Shown in pieces: positions 9,168-17,612 of a DNA stretch of 64,000 bases. The stretch's first letter is position 1. Every line of letters begins with the position of its first letter. A model generated the notes under the pieces. That model had not been told where the DNA came from and did not search any database. It was given only the letters and a program-made list of their open reading frames with translations. The translations under genes and the position numbers were made by a program. The DNA is from an uncultured Winogradskyella sp. (lineage in GTDB: Bacteria; Bacteroidota; Bacteroidia; Flavobacteriales; Flavobacteriaceae): the NCBI RefSeq assembly GCF_947498005.1, contig NZ_CANMIW010000003.1:478713-542712 (forward strand). The letters run 5' to 3'.

Positions 9168-10142
9168 ATGAGAATACTCAAATCGACCTTTATTTTATTA
9201 ATAACTATTTCTTTTAATTCCGCTTTTGCACAGTACACGGAAGTAATCAACTCTAATCGACCAGGCGTTTCTAAAAGTGCTTTTTCAGTTGGTACAGGAG
9301 TTGTACAATTTGAAGCTGGTGCCTTTACCGTAAAAGAAGATCATGCCCTTAGAAATTATGAAGTTTCTGGTTTTGGTCTAGATTTTGGATTACGTTACGG
9401 ATTATTATTTGAACAATTAGAATTATCTCTTGATGGCGTATACCAAAATGATACATTTACTAATTACAATGGACTAGTACCTGACGAAGACGCAAGATCT
9501 AATTTTAAAAACTTTACAATTGGAGCAAAATATTTAGTTTACGATCCTTATAAAAATGCAGAAGAAGCTAAGCCCAATATTTATAGCTATCATGCCAATA
9601 GAAAGTTTAATTGGAAATCATTAATACCAGCTGTTTCTATTTATGCTGGCGCAAATTTTGACACAAAAAATAATCCATATACTGATTTAGGAATTGAGGG
9701 CTTTAGTCCAAAAATTATGATTGCAACTCAGAACAATTTTAATGGAGGTTGGGTTTTTGTAATGAATTTAATTAAAGATAGAATTGGAACAGATCAATCT
9801 GATTTTTCATACATACTTACGTTAACCCATTCTTTTACACCGCAATGGGTAGTTTTTGGAGAAACTCAAGGTATTAAAAGTGATTTTTATGCTGATAATA
9901 TTCTGAGGTTTGGTGGTGCATATCTCTGGACAAGAGATTTTCAACTAGATGCCAACATTGCATTTAATACCAAAGACACACCAACTGTTTTCAATATCGC
10001 TTTTGGAGCTTCTTACCGCTTAGACTTTCATAAAGACAAAAAGATTGATAATGGTAATTCCGCTAAAGATGGAAATGGTAAAATGCGTAAAACCAAAAAG
10101 AAGAAGAAAAAGAAAGAAGCAGATGATTTTGATTCTGAATAA
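9168..10142 (+). CDS. Outer-membrane transporter-like protein (MetA/phenol-degradation family, PF13557-like)
   Basis: 324 residues. Signal peptide at residues 1-21 (cleavage at FAQ), then a short INSNRPGVSKS motif and alternating amphipathic strands typical of a small beta-barrel. The opening after the signal peptide is typical of Bacteroidota proteins annotated as transporter, Phenol_MetA_deg family. The C-terminus carries a run of lysines and an acidic end, outside the barrel. The ORF on the same strand begins 17 bases after the stop, so the two are probably co-transcribed. The outer-membrane location is inferred; the substrate is unknown. Confidence 0.65.
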   Translation: MRILKSTFILLITISFNSAFAQYTEVINSNRPGVSKSAFSVGTGVVQFEAGAFTVKEDHALRNYEVSGFGLDFGLRYGLLFEQLELSLDGVYQNDTFTNYNGLVPDEDARSNFKNFTIGAKYLVYDPYKNAEEAKPNIYSYHANRKFNWKSLIPAVSIYAGANFDTKNNPYTDLGIEGFSPKIMIATQNNFNGGWVFVMNLIKDRIGTDQSDFSYILTLTHSFTPQWVVFGETQGIKSDFYADNILRFGGAYLWTRDFQLDANIAFNTKDTPTVFNIAFGASYRLDFHKDKKIDNGNSAKDGNGKMRKTKKKKKKKEADDFDSE

Positions 10143-10159
10143 ATAGCTGTCCTAACGCA

Positions 10160-11278
10160 ATGATCACAATAAAAGAAGCCATATCTAAGAAGGAATTAAA
10201 GGCATTTGTAAAATTTCCTTTTTCATTATATAAAGACTCTAAATATTGGGTGCCTCCAATTATTAAACAAGAGTTAGAAACCTTTAATAAAGATACGAAT
10301 CCTATTTTTAAAGATGCAGAAGCACGTTTTTTCTTAGCCTACAAAGCAGGAGAAATAGTTGGTAGAATCTCAGCAATTGTGAATTGGCTAGAAGTAGATA
10401 AACAAAACATTAAAAAAATGCGTTTTGGCTGGTTTGATTTTATTGATGATTTAGAGGTTAGTAAAAAATTACTCGAAACTGTTGAAAATATTGGCAGAGA
10501 GCATCAACTTAGTTATACAGAAGGTCCTGTTGGATTTTCTAATTTAGATAAAGTTGGTGTAATGACTGAAGGCTTTGACCATATAGCAACAATGATTACT
10601 TGGTACAATCATCCTTACTATGTTGACCATTATACATCACATAAATATCAAATAGAGAAAGAATACTCAGAGAGTAAATTTCCTTTTGCCAATGTAAAAC
10701 CTGAGTTTTTTAAGAAAGCGCAAGAGCTTATTAAACGACGCTATAAATTAAAAGCGCTACAACTAAAGACCACGGAAGAAGTTATGCCTTACGCAGATCG
10801 TATGTTTGATTTGTTTAATGAAAGTTATTCCTCATTATCTTCATTTGTCGAGATTACAGATATTCAAAAGGAATATTTTAAAAAGAAATTTATAAGTTTT
10901 GTTAATCCAGAATACATCAAATTTGTCACTGATGAAAATGACAAGCTTGTCGGATTTGCTATTGTAATGCCAAGATTTGCTGAAGCCATTCAAAAAACTA
11001 AAGGAAAATTATTCCCATTCGGTTTTACGCATATCTTAAAAGCAAAGAAGAATAGTAAAGATGTTATTTTCTACTTAATAGGTATTCATCCAGATTATCA
11101 GAACAAAGGCGTACATGCTGTAATATTTAATGAATATTACGAAACTTTTAGGGCGAAAGGAATCTTAACTTGTTATAGAACTCCAGAACTCGAAGATAAT
11201 TATGCTATTAAGCAAATTTGGAAACACTTCGATCCTAAAGTTTATACGAGACGTAAAACTTTTAAGAAAGATTTATAA
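10160..11278 (+). CDS. GNAT-fold N-acetyltransferase-like protein
   Basis: 372 residues, no signal peptide. The N-terminal half contains KEFVKFP-like and SKYWVPP segments and RISAIVNW. The C-terminal half carries a GNAT-like acyl-CoA binding region, YLIGIHPDYQNKGVHAVIF (about residues 310-330), where Q-N-K-G-V replaces the classical Q/R-x-x-G-x-G/A. The family is widespread in Bacteroidota and usually annotated only as hypothetical or GNAT-like. It follows the outer-membrane protein gene by 17 bases and is closed by a strong terminator. The acceptor substrate is unknown. Confidence 0.65.
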   Translation: MITIKEAISKKELKAFVKFPFSLYKDSKYWVPPIIKQELETFNKDTNPIFKDAEARFFLAYKAGEIVGRISAIVNWLEVDKQNIKKMRFGWFDFIDDLEVSKKLLETVENIGREHQLSYTEGPVGFSNLDKVGVMTEGFDHIATMITWYNHPYYVDHYTSHKYQIEKEYSESKFPFANVKPEFFKKAQELIKRRYKLKALQLKTTEEVMPYADRMFDLFNESYSSLSSFVEITDIQKEYFKKKFISFVNPEYIKFVTDENDKLVGFAIVMPRFAEAIQKTKGKLFPFGFTHILKAKKNSKDVIFYLIGIHPDYQNKGVHAVIFNEYYETFRAKGILTCYRTPELEDNYAIKQIWKHFDPKVYTRRKTFKKDL

Positions 11279-11293
11279 CGAGTAGATATAACC

Positions 11294-11338
11294 ATAAAAA
11301 AACGGTCATCACAAATTTTGCGATGACCGTTTTTTAAT
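11294..11338. terminator. Bidirectional rho-independent terminator
   Basis: Stem AACGGTCATC (11301-11310) with GATGACCGTT (11322-11331), flanked by A-run and T-run, between two convergent genes. It can work on both strands. Confidence 0.9.
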
Positions 11339-11351
11339 TTAAAGGATCAAT

Positions 11352-12611
11352 TTATTCACCCATTGCAGCGATCAATGCCGCAGACATTCTTTTATATGTT
11401 CCATTTTCTAAACGACTTCTAATGGCATCAAAAGCATCTAGTGTTTCTCTAACATCTTCTAATGTATGAGTAGCTGTAGGAATCATTCTCAGTAAAATTA
11501 AACCTTTAGGTATTACAGGGTAAACCACTATAGAGCAGAATATTCCATAATTTTCACGTAAATCCCTTACTAAGGCCATTGCTTCAGGTATACTACCCTT
11601 TAAATATACAGGTGTTACACAACTTTGTGTAGTTCCAATATCAAAACCACGCTCTTTTAATCCCGATTGTAATGCATCAACAATAGTCCAAAGATTCTTT
11701 TTTAGTTCTGGCATTGTACGCAACATATCTAATCGTTTTAAAGCACCAACTACAAGTTGCATTTGTAACGACTTAGCGAACATCTGAGAACGTAAATTAT
11801 ATTTTAAGTAATCAATAATTTCTTGATCTGCAGCAATAAATGCACCTGTACTTGCCATAGATTTAGCAAAGGTTGCAAAATACACATCAATATCATCTTG
11901 TACGCCTTGCTCCTCACCAGCTCCTGCTCCTGTAGCACCTAAAGTACCAAATCCATGAGCGTCATCTACGAAAAGTCTGAAGTTAAATTTTTTCTTAAGC
12001 TCTACAATTTCTTTTAATCGACCTTGTTCGCCTCGCATACCAAATACACCTTCAGATATCACTAAGATTCCTCCACCTGTTTGTTCTGCCATTTTAGTAG
12101 CACGCTCTAAGTTTTTCTCTAAACTTACCACGTCGTTATGCTTATAAGTAAAACGTTTACCCATATGTAAACGAACACCATCTATAATACATGCATGTGC
12201 GTCAACATCATAAACAATAATATCATCTTTGGCTACTAATGCATCAATAGTAGAAACCATTCCTTGGTAACCAAAATTTAATAAGTAAGCTGCTTCTTTA
12301 CTAACAAAAGCTGCAAGTTCATTCTGTAATTGCTCGTGTAATTCTGTGTGACCAGACATCATACGTGCTCCCATTGGGTAAGCTGATCCGTATGCTGCAG
12401 CTGACTCAGCATCAACCTTTCTAACCTCAGGATGATTTGCTAAACCTAAATAATCATTAATACTCCAAGTAATAACGTCCTTTCCTTGAAATTTCATTCT
12501 ATTAGAGATTTCGCCTTCTAGCTTAGGGAATACAAAATAACCTTCTGCTTGTGCAGCCCATTTTCCTAATGGTCCTTTATCTCTATAAATCTTTTCAAAT
12601 AAATCCTTCAT
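11352..12611 (-). CDS. Alpha-oxoamine synthase family PLP enzyme; probable cysteate fatty-acyltransferase (CapB/SulB-like)
   Basis: About 419 residues. Fold-type I PLP enzyme of the AONS/KBL/serine palmitoyltransferase group: SINDYLGLANHP near the N-terminus, then MSGHTELHEQLQ, DAHACIIDG, DDAHGFGTLG, and the PLP lysine in FATFAKSMASTGAF (about Lys250). These enzymes condense an amino acid with an acyl-CoA or acyl-ACP. An adjacent upstream cysteine-synthase-fold gene on the same strand suggests that the amino acid is cysteate and the product 3-dehydrocapnine, the sulfonolipid precursor in gliding flavobacteria. Serine palmitoyltransferase or KBL activity cannot be excluded from sequence alone. 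A TTG two codons upstream (12617) is possible; the ATG at 12611 is preferred. Confidence 0.8.
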   Translation of the reverse strand: MKDLFEKIYRDKGPLGKWAAQAEGYFVFPKLEGEISNRMKFQGKDVITWSINDYLGLANHPEVRKVDAESAAAYGSAYPMGARMMSGHTELHEQLQNELAAFVSKEAAYLLNFGYQGMVSTIDALVAKDDIIVYDVDAHACIIDGVRLHMGKRFTYKHNDVVSLEKNLERATKMAEQTGGGILVISEGVFGMRGEQGRLKEIVELKKKFNFRLFVDDAHGFGTLGATGAGAGEEQGVQDDIDVYFATFAKSMASTGAFIAADQEIIDYLKYNLRSQMFAKSLQMQLVVGALKRLDMLRTMPELKKNLWTIVDALQSGLKERGFDIGTTQSCVTPVYLKGSIPEAMALVRDLRENYGIFCSIVVYPVIPKGLILLRMIPTATHTLEDVRETLDAFDAIRSRLENGTYKRMSAALIAAMGE

Positions 12612-12873
12612 GCTCAATGTTTGCTATCAATCCTTACCTCAAAATACATACAAGATATGGCAATAAAAACACCTCAACATTCAAAATTACTAAATGAAGG
12701 TATTAAAGTTGAATTACCATAAATTGATGTTCATATAAAAACCAGCTTGTACGAGTTAGCTGTTAGAGATAATTTTTAATAATTGTTAAATTAGTTTTGT
12801 TAGTATCTGCAAAATTAGTTAATAAAATTATGACCGCATAATTTATTTATTCTAACTATTAACTAAGTTTTGA
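12612..12873. other. Intergenic region between the putative sulfonolipid genes
   Basis: No convincing gene. The plus strand holds a 21-codon ORF (12657-12722) whose frame stays open for 18 more codons after the TAA (to 12779), possibly a decayed fragment. Minus-strand TAATTTTG boxes occur at 12682-12689 and 12810-12817 and could drive the oxoamine synthase separately. Confidence 0.35.
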
Positions 12874-12914
12874 ACAAAAAAAAACCTACTACTTAATAGT
12901 AATAGGTTTTTTTT
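12874..12914. terminator. Rho-independent terminator after cysteine-synthase-like gene
   Basis: AAAACCTAcTACT-taat-AGTAaTAGGTTTT hairpin with A-run and T-run on its flanks, 14 bases past the stop of the minus-strand gene at 12928. It separates that gene from the oxoamine synthase, so the two may be separate transcripts or partially coupled by readthrough. Confidence 0.85.
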
Positions 12915-12927
12915 AATTATAATGTTA

Positions 12928-13965
12928 TTATTTAATATATTCTATTGTGGCTTGCACTTCTGATTTTGCATCAAAAAATCCTTGATCAGACATCCATTTG
13001 TCGTTATAAACTTTACTCATGTAACGCGATCCATGATCTGGAAACATTACTACAATTTTATCTGAAGCTTTAAACTCTCCTTCTTCTACTAATTGCTTTA
13101 TTGCTTGCATCGCTGCACCACTTGTGTAACCCACAAAAAGCCCTTCTGTACTAGAAATTTCTCTAGCAGTATGTGCGCTTTCTTCATCTGTTACTTTAAT
13201 AAACTTATCTATCAAATCGAAGTCCGTAGCTGTTGGTATTAGATTTTTACCTAAACCTTCTATTCGGTAAGGATAAATTTCTTTATCGTCAAACTCACGT
13301 GTTTCATGATATTTCTTTAAAACAGAACCATAAGCATCAACTCCAATAACTTTTACGTTTGGGTTTTGCTCTTTAAGATATTTTGAAATACCAGAAATAG
13401 TTCCTCCTGTTCCACTACACGCAATTAAATGTGTGATTTCTCCATTAGTTTGTTCCCAAATTTCTGGACCAGTAGAATTGTAATGTGCATCAATGTTTAA
13501 TTGATTAAAATACTGATTGATATAAATAGAACCTTTATTTTCTTCGTGTAAACGTTTTGCAACTTCATAATAAGAACGAGGATCATCAGCTTTTACATGT
13601 GCAGGACAAACATAAACCTTTGCTCCCATAGACTTTAACATGTCTATTTTATCTGCTGAAGATTTAGAACTAACAGCTAATATACACTCGTAACCTTTTA
13701 TAATACTTACTAAAGCTAAGCTAAATCCTGTATTTCCAGAAGTGGTTTCTATAATGGTATCACCAGGCGACAAAATACCTTGACGCTCTGCCTCTTCTAT
13801 AATATGTAGTGCAATTCTGTCTTTTGAAGAATGACCTGGGTTAAATGCTTCTACTTTTGCGTAAAAATCGCCATTAAAGTCAGCAGTCATTCTGTTTAAT
13901 TTGATAAGTGGTGTATTTCCTATTAGTTGAAGTACATTATCAAATACATTTTTGTTTTGCTTCAT
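12928..13965 (-). CDS. Cysteine-synthase-fold PLP enzyme; probable cysteate synthase (CapA/SulA-like)
   Basis: 345 residues, fold-type II PLP enzyme. GNTPLIKLN (16-24), the PLP lysine in NPGHSSKDR (Lys48), the TSGNTG loop (about 88) that binds the amino acid, and GTGGTISG (about 184) that binds PLP phosphate are all present. The C-terminal [14 protein letters not shown] segment resembles cystathionine beta-synthase-type members rather than CysK. Such enzymes replace a beta leaving group of a serine derivative by a sulfur nucleophile. The neighbouring alpha-oxoamine synthase suggests that sulfite is the nucleophile and cysteate the product (inference). Ordinary cysteine or cystathionine synthesis is the alternative. 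No regulatory CBS domain is present. Confidence 0.8.
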   Translation of the reverse strand: MKQNKNVFDNVLQLIGNTPLIKLNRMTADFNGDFYAKVEAFNPGHSSKDRIALHIIEEAERQGILSPGDTIIETTSGNTGFSLALVSIIKGYECILAVSSKSSADKIDMLKSMGAKVYVCPAHVKADDPRSYYEVAKRLHEENKGSIYINQYFNQLNIDAHYNSTGPEIWEQTNGEITHLIACSGTGGTISGISKYLKEQNPNVKVIGVDAYGSVLKKYHETREFDDKEIYPYRIEGLGKNLIPTATDFDLIDKFIKVTDEESAHTAREISSTEGLFVGYTSGAAMQAIKQLVEEGEFKASDKIVVMFPDHGSRYMSKVYNDKWMSDQGFFDAKSEVQATIEYIK

Positions 13966-14015
13966 AAAAAATATTTTTCAGTAACCTATTTATATATTAG
14001 ACACCTAAAACCTCG

Positions 14016-14023
14016 CAAAGGTA
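14016..14023 (-). promoter_or_regulatory. -7 box for cysteine-synthase-like gene
   Basis: Minus-strand TACCTTTG fits TAnnTTTG, 51 bases upstream of the ATG at 13965. A -33 TTG was not clearly seen. Confidence 0.4.
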
Positions 14024-14038
14024 ACACTTTTTTTAAAA

Positions 14039-16102
14039 CTAGGCTGTAATTCCTTCTAAATCTAACAAGAAAGCAAACTCTTCTGCATCTTCTTTTAGGC
14101 TTTCAAATCGTCCTGAAGCACCACCATGACCAGCATCCATATTAGTTTTTAAATACAATTGATTATCATCTGTTTTCATTTCCCTAAGTTTTGCAACCCA
14201 TTTCGCTGGTTCCCAATATTGCACTTGCGAATCGTGCAAACCGGTTGTTACTAACATGTTTGGATATGCTTTGGCTTCCACATTATCATATGGTGAATAC
14301 GATTTTATATAATTGTAATATAAAACGTCATTAGGATTTCCCCATTCGTCATACTCACCTGTCGTTAACGGAATTGAATCGTCTAACATAGTTGTAATCA
14401 CATCTACAAAAGGTACAGCTGCAATGACGCCATTATACAATTCTGGTGCTTTATTAATAATTGCTCCCATTAGTAAACCGCCTGCACTTCCTCCCATGGC
14501 GTATAAATGCTTAGACGATGTGTAACGCTCCTTAATTAAATGCACAGAACATGCTATAAAATCTGAAAATGTATTCTTCTTATTTAACAATTTTCCGTTT
14601 TCATACCAATCACGTCCTAAATATTCGCCTCCTCTAATATGTGTAATTACATATATGAATCCACGATCTAATAAAGTTAATCTTATGGTTGAAAAATAAG
14701 GATCAACGGTAGAACCATAACTTCCGTATGCATATTGCAATAGTGGGTTACTACCATCTTTTTTAATACCTTTTTTATAAATCACAGACATTGGGATTTT
14801 TGTACCATCCTCTGCTGTTGCCCAAATACGTTCAGACACGTAATTGTCTTTGTCAAAATTTTTATCTAAAACCTCTTGTTCTTTTAAAACAGTTTTGGTT
14901 TTAGTACGCATATTAAATTCAATAACAGAAGATGGCGTTGTCATTGCATTATAACCATATCGCAATAATTCTGTATCAAAATCTACATTAGTTCCTGTGT
15001 AGGCTGTGTACGTTTCATTATCAAAAGGTAAATAGTAATCTTCAGTATTATCCCAACGCTTTATTCTAATTTCGTTAAGTCCGTTTTTACGTTCACTTAT
15101 AACTAAATAGTCTTTAAAAATATCAATGCCTTCTAAAAGAACATCATCTCTGTGTGCAATAACTTCTGTCCAATTTTCAACTTTAGTTTGTGTTTCTAAA
15201 GTTTTCATTAATTTAAAATTGGTCGCCTTATCCTTATTAGTAAGAATATAAAAATGATCATTATAATGTGAAACACTATATTCTAAACCTCGAATTCTTG
15301 GTTGAAACACTTGAAATTTGCCTTCAGGATTATCCGCATCTAGAATATGATACTCGTTTGTTAATGTACTGTAACACGCAATAATGATATACTTTCTAGA
15401 TTTAGATTTGTAAACGGCTGCACCAAACGTATCATCTCCTTCTTGAAAAACAAGTTCGTCCTCTGATGTATCACCTAAACGATGTTTATAAATTTGAAAT
15501 GCTCTAAGCGTAACTTCGTCCTTTTTAGTGTAAAACAACGTTGCATTATCATTTGCCCAACTGGAAGAACCTGTAGTCCCTTCTATTCTATCGTCCGCAA
15601 CTTGATGCGTTTTTAAATCTTTGACATGAATAGTATAATTTCGTCGTCCTGTGTTGTCAATTCCGTAAGACACTTTCTTATTATCAGGACTAATACTTAT
15701 ACCTGCTAATTTGAAATAAGATTCGCCTTCTGCCATTTTATTACAGTCGAATAATAGTTCTTCAGGATTATCTAAACTGTCTTTTTTACGTGTGTAAATT
15801 GGGTAGTCTTTTCCTTTTTCGAATTTAGTAATGTACCAATAGCCATTATATTTATATGGTACTGAAGAATCATCCTCCTTTATTCTGGCCTTCATTTCTT
15901 CAAATAAATCCTTCTGAAACGCCTTTGTGTGTTCCATTTGACTATCGCAATATGCGTTTTCTGCATTTAGATAGTCTATAACTTCTGGATGTTCTCTGTC
16001 TTTCATCCAAAAATAATTATCAATACGCACGTCGCCATGCTTTTCTAATTGTTGTGGAATCTTTTTGGCAATAGGTGGATTTAAATCTGAAATTTTTGTC
16101 AT
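14039..16102 (-). CDS. ptrB: Prolyl oligopeptidase family (S9A) protease, oligopeptidase B-like
   Basis: 687 residues, close to the roughly 686 of E. coli oligopeptidase B. An N-terminal beta-propeller (about 70-410) is followed by an alpha/beta-hydrolase domain. The nucleophile is Ser539 in GGSAGG, and the catalytic His is in DAGHGGASGRF near residue 659. YAYGSYGSTVDPYFS and ITHIRGGEYLGRDWYE are characteristic of this subfamily. It cleaves short peptides, usually after basic residues. There is no signal peptide, so it should be cytoplasmic. The ATG at 16102 gives PPIAKKIP followed by RIDNYFWMKDREHPEV, the usual start of the family. Confidence 0.9.
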   Translation of the reverse strand: MTKISDLNPPIAKKIPQQLEKHGDVRIDNYFWMKDREHPEVIDYLNAENAYCDSQMEHTKAFQKDLFEEMKARIKEDDSSVPYKYNGYWYITKFEKGKDYPIYTRKKDSLDNPEELLFDCNKMAEGESYFKLAGISISPDNKKVSYGIDNTGRRNYTIHVKDLKTHQVADDRIEGTTGSSSWANDNATLFYTKKDEVTLRAFQIYKHRLGDTSEDELVFQEGDDTFGAAVYKSKSRKYIIIACYSTLTNEYHILDADNPEGKFQVFQPRIRGLEYSVSHYNDHFYILTNKDKATNFKLMKTLETQTKVENWTEVIAHRDDVLLEGIDIFKDYLVISERKNGLNEIRIKRWDNTEDYYLPFDNETYTAYTGTNVDFDTELLRYGYNAMTTPSSVIEFNMRTKTKTVLKEQEVLDKNFDKDNYVSERIWATAEDGTKIPMSVIYKKGIKKDGSNPLLQYAYGSYGSTVDPYFSTIRLTLLDRGFIYVITHIRGGEYLGRDWYENGKLLNKKNTFSDFIACSVHLIKERYTSSKHLYAMGGSAGGLLMGAIINKAPELYNGVIAAVPFVDVITTMLDDSIPLTTGEYDEWGNPNDVLYYNYIKSYSPYDNVEAKAYPNMLVTTGLHDSQVQYWEPAKWVAKLREMKTDDNQLYLKTNMDAGHGGASGRFESLKEDAEEFAFLLDLEGITA

Positions 16103-16180
16103 TTGTTTTAAGAAAATTTTAATCTAAAAAGTCGCGCAATTTACTAATTTTACAGCGTAAAAATTTAAAAGACACAATAT

Positions 16181-16504
16181 ATGTTTGGAGATATGATGGG
16201 AATGATGGGCAAATTAAAAGAAGCTCAGAAAAAAGTTGAAGAAACTAAAGAGCGTTTGCACACCGTTTTAATTGACGAAGCAAGTAACGATAATAAATTA
16301 AAAGTAACCATTACTGCTAATAGAACTATTAAATCTATTGATATTTCAGATGAATTACTTGAAGATAAAGATATGCTTGAAGATTACTTAATCCTAACGC
16401 TTAACAAAGCCATAGAGAAAGCTACAAACGTTCATGAAACTGAAGTCGCAGCTGTTGCAAAAGAAGGCATGCCAAGCATTCCTGGTATGGATATGTTTAA
16501 ATAG
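16181..16504 (+). CDS. ybaB: YbaB/EbfC family nucleoid-associated protein
   Basis: 107 residues. It begins [21 protein letters not shown], as usual for Bacteroidota YbaB: a Met/Gly-rich start, then a long amphipathic helix, a short beta region ([16 protein letters not shown]) and a C-terminal helix. The Met/Pro/Gly tail is typical. YbaB dimers bind DNA and help organise the nucleoid. In other bacteria the gene usually sits beside dnaX-recR; here dnaX is 36 kb away. It is divergent from the oligopeptidase gene and convergent with the threonine aldolase gene. Confidence 0.93.
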   Translation: MFGDMMGMMGKLKEAQKKVEETKERLHTVLIDEASNDNKLKVTITANRTIKSIDISDELLEDKDMLEDYLILTLNKAIEKATNVHETEVAAVAKEGMPSIPGMDMFK

Positions 16505-16507
16505 AAG

Positions 16508-16529
16508 CCCCTTTAATTCCCCAAAGGGG
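16508..16529. repeat. Short CCCC-rich hairpin repeat, copy 2
   Basis: CCCCTTT (16508-16514) pairs with AAAGGGG (16523-16529) across an AATTCCCC loop, between convergent ybaB and threonine aldolase genes. It resembles the copy at 4753-4777 and may also act as a terminator. Confidence 0.5.
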
Positions 16530-16592
16530 AAAACTAATACTTTATACCTACTGTTTTTATAGCAACTTTTTTTTTTTAAAGGTTTATGCCAA

Positions 16593-17609
16593 TTATAAGC
16601 CATTTAAAACTTCCAATAACTTGTCATGCATTTGGTCTGTATAATCCAAATGTGTGACCATACGCAGTTTATTGCTTCCCATGCCTATAATTCTAATATT
16701 CTTTTCGTTAAGATTATTTAGGAATTGTTTTTCATCCACATCATCATTTAATTCAAAAATAACGATGTTGGTTTCAATAGGTTCTACTTTTTTAATAATT
16801 GACAATTTAGACAACACCTCTCCTATTTCTTTGGCACGCTTATGGTCGTCCGCAAGTCGTTCTATATTATTATCTAAAGCATATAAACCTGCGGCTGCCA
16901 AATAACCTATTTGTCTCATATTGCCACCAAATAGTTTTCTTAAGCTTAACGATTGTTTCATAATGTCCTTATCGCCAATTAAAACTGAACCCACAGGACA
17001 ACCTAAACCTTTACTTAAACATATCGAAATAGTATCAAAAGTATGACCATATTGTAATGTGCTTTCATTTTTAGCTACCATAGCATTCCAAAGACGTGCA
17101 CCATCAATATGAAATCCTAAATTATTAGATTTACATACTTTTTTTATGTTTTCAAATTCATTAAAATCCCAACACGCTCCACCGCCTTTATTCGTTGTAT
17201 TTTCTACTTCCACTAAACTGGTTTGACTATAATAATATTCTGGTGGATTAATGGCTTCTTCAACTTGTGTAGCAGTAAACATACCTCTATTACCATCTAT
17301 TAATTTACAAGATGCTCCACTGTGAAAAGCGACACCTCCAACTTCATAATTATAGATATGTGCGTATTTATCGCAAATTACCTGCTCACCAGGATTGGTA
17401 TGTAATTTTATTGCAATTTGATTTGCCATACTGCCTGAAGGGAAAAACAACGCCTTATCCTTACCAAACATTTTAGCTAAACGTGCTTCTAATTCATTAA
17501 CCGTTGGATCTTCTCTAAAAACATCATCACCAACTTGAGCAGACATCATAGCTTCTAGCATCTCCTTTGTTGGTTTTGTAACCGTATCGCTTCTTAAATC
17601 TATAATCAT
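16593..17609 (-). CDS. ltaE: Low-specificity L-threonine aldolase
   Basis: 338 residues, fold-type I PLP enzyme. It begins [12 protein letters not shown], the family signature, and has [23 protein letters not shown] and the PLP lysine in [11 protein letters not shown] (Lys200; E. coli uses Lys197). It splits threonine or allo-threonine into glycine and acetaldehyde in the cytoplasm. Its start lies 3 bases from the stop of the metalloprotease upstream, so the two are co-transcribed, though no functional link is obvious. Acetaldehyde could feed the aldehyde dehydrogenase/Acs genes further along (speculative). Confidence 0.9.
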   Translation of the reverse strand: MIIDLRSDTVTKPTKEMLEAMMSAQVGDDVFREDPTVNELEARLAKMFGKDKALFFPSGSMANQIAIKLHTNPGEQVICDKYAHIYNYEVGGVAFHSGASCKLIDGNRGMFTATQVEEAINPPEYYYSQTSLVEVENTTNKGGGACWDFNEFENIKKVCKSNNLGFHIDGARLWNAMVAKNESTLQYGHTFDTISICLSKGLGCPVGSVLIGDKDIMKQSLSLRKLFGGNMRQIGYLAAAGLYALDNNIERLADDHKRAKEIGEVLSKLSIIKKVEPIETNIVIFELNDDVDEKQFLNNLNEKNIRIIGMGSNKLRMVTHLDYTDQMHDKLLEVLNGL

Positions 17610-17612
17610 ATT

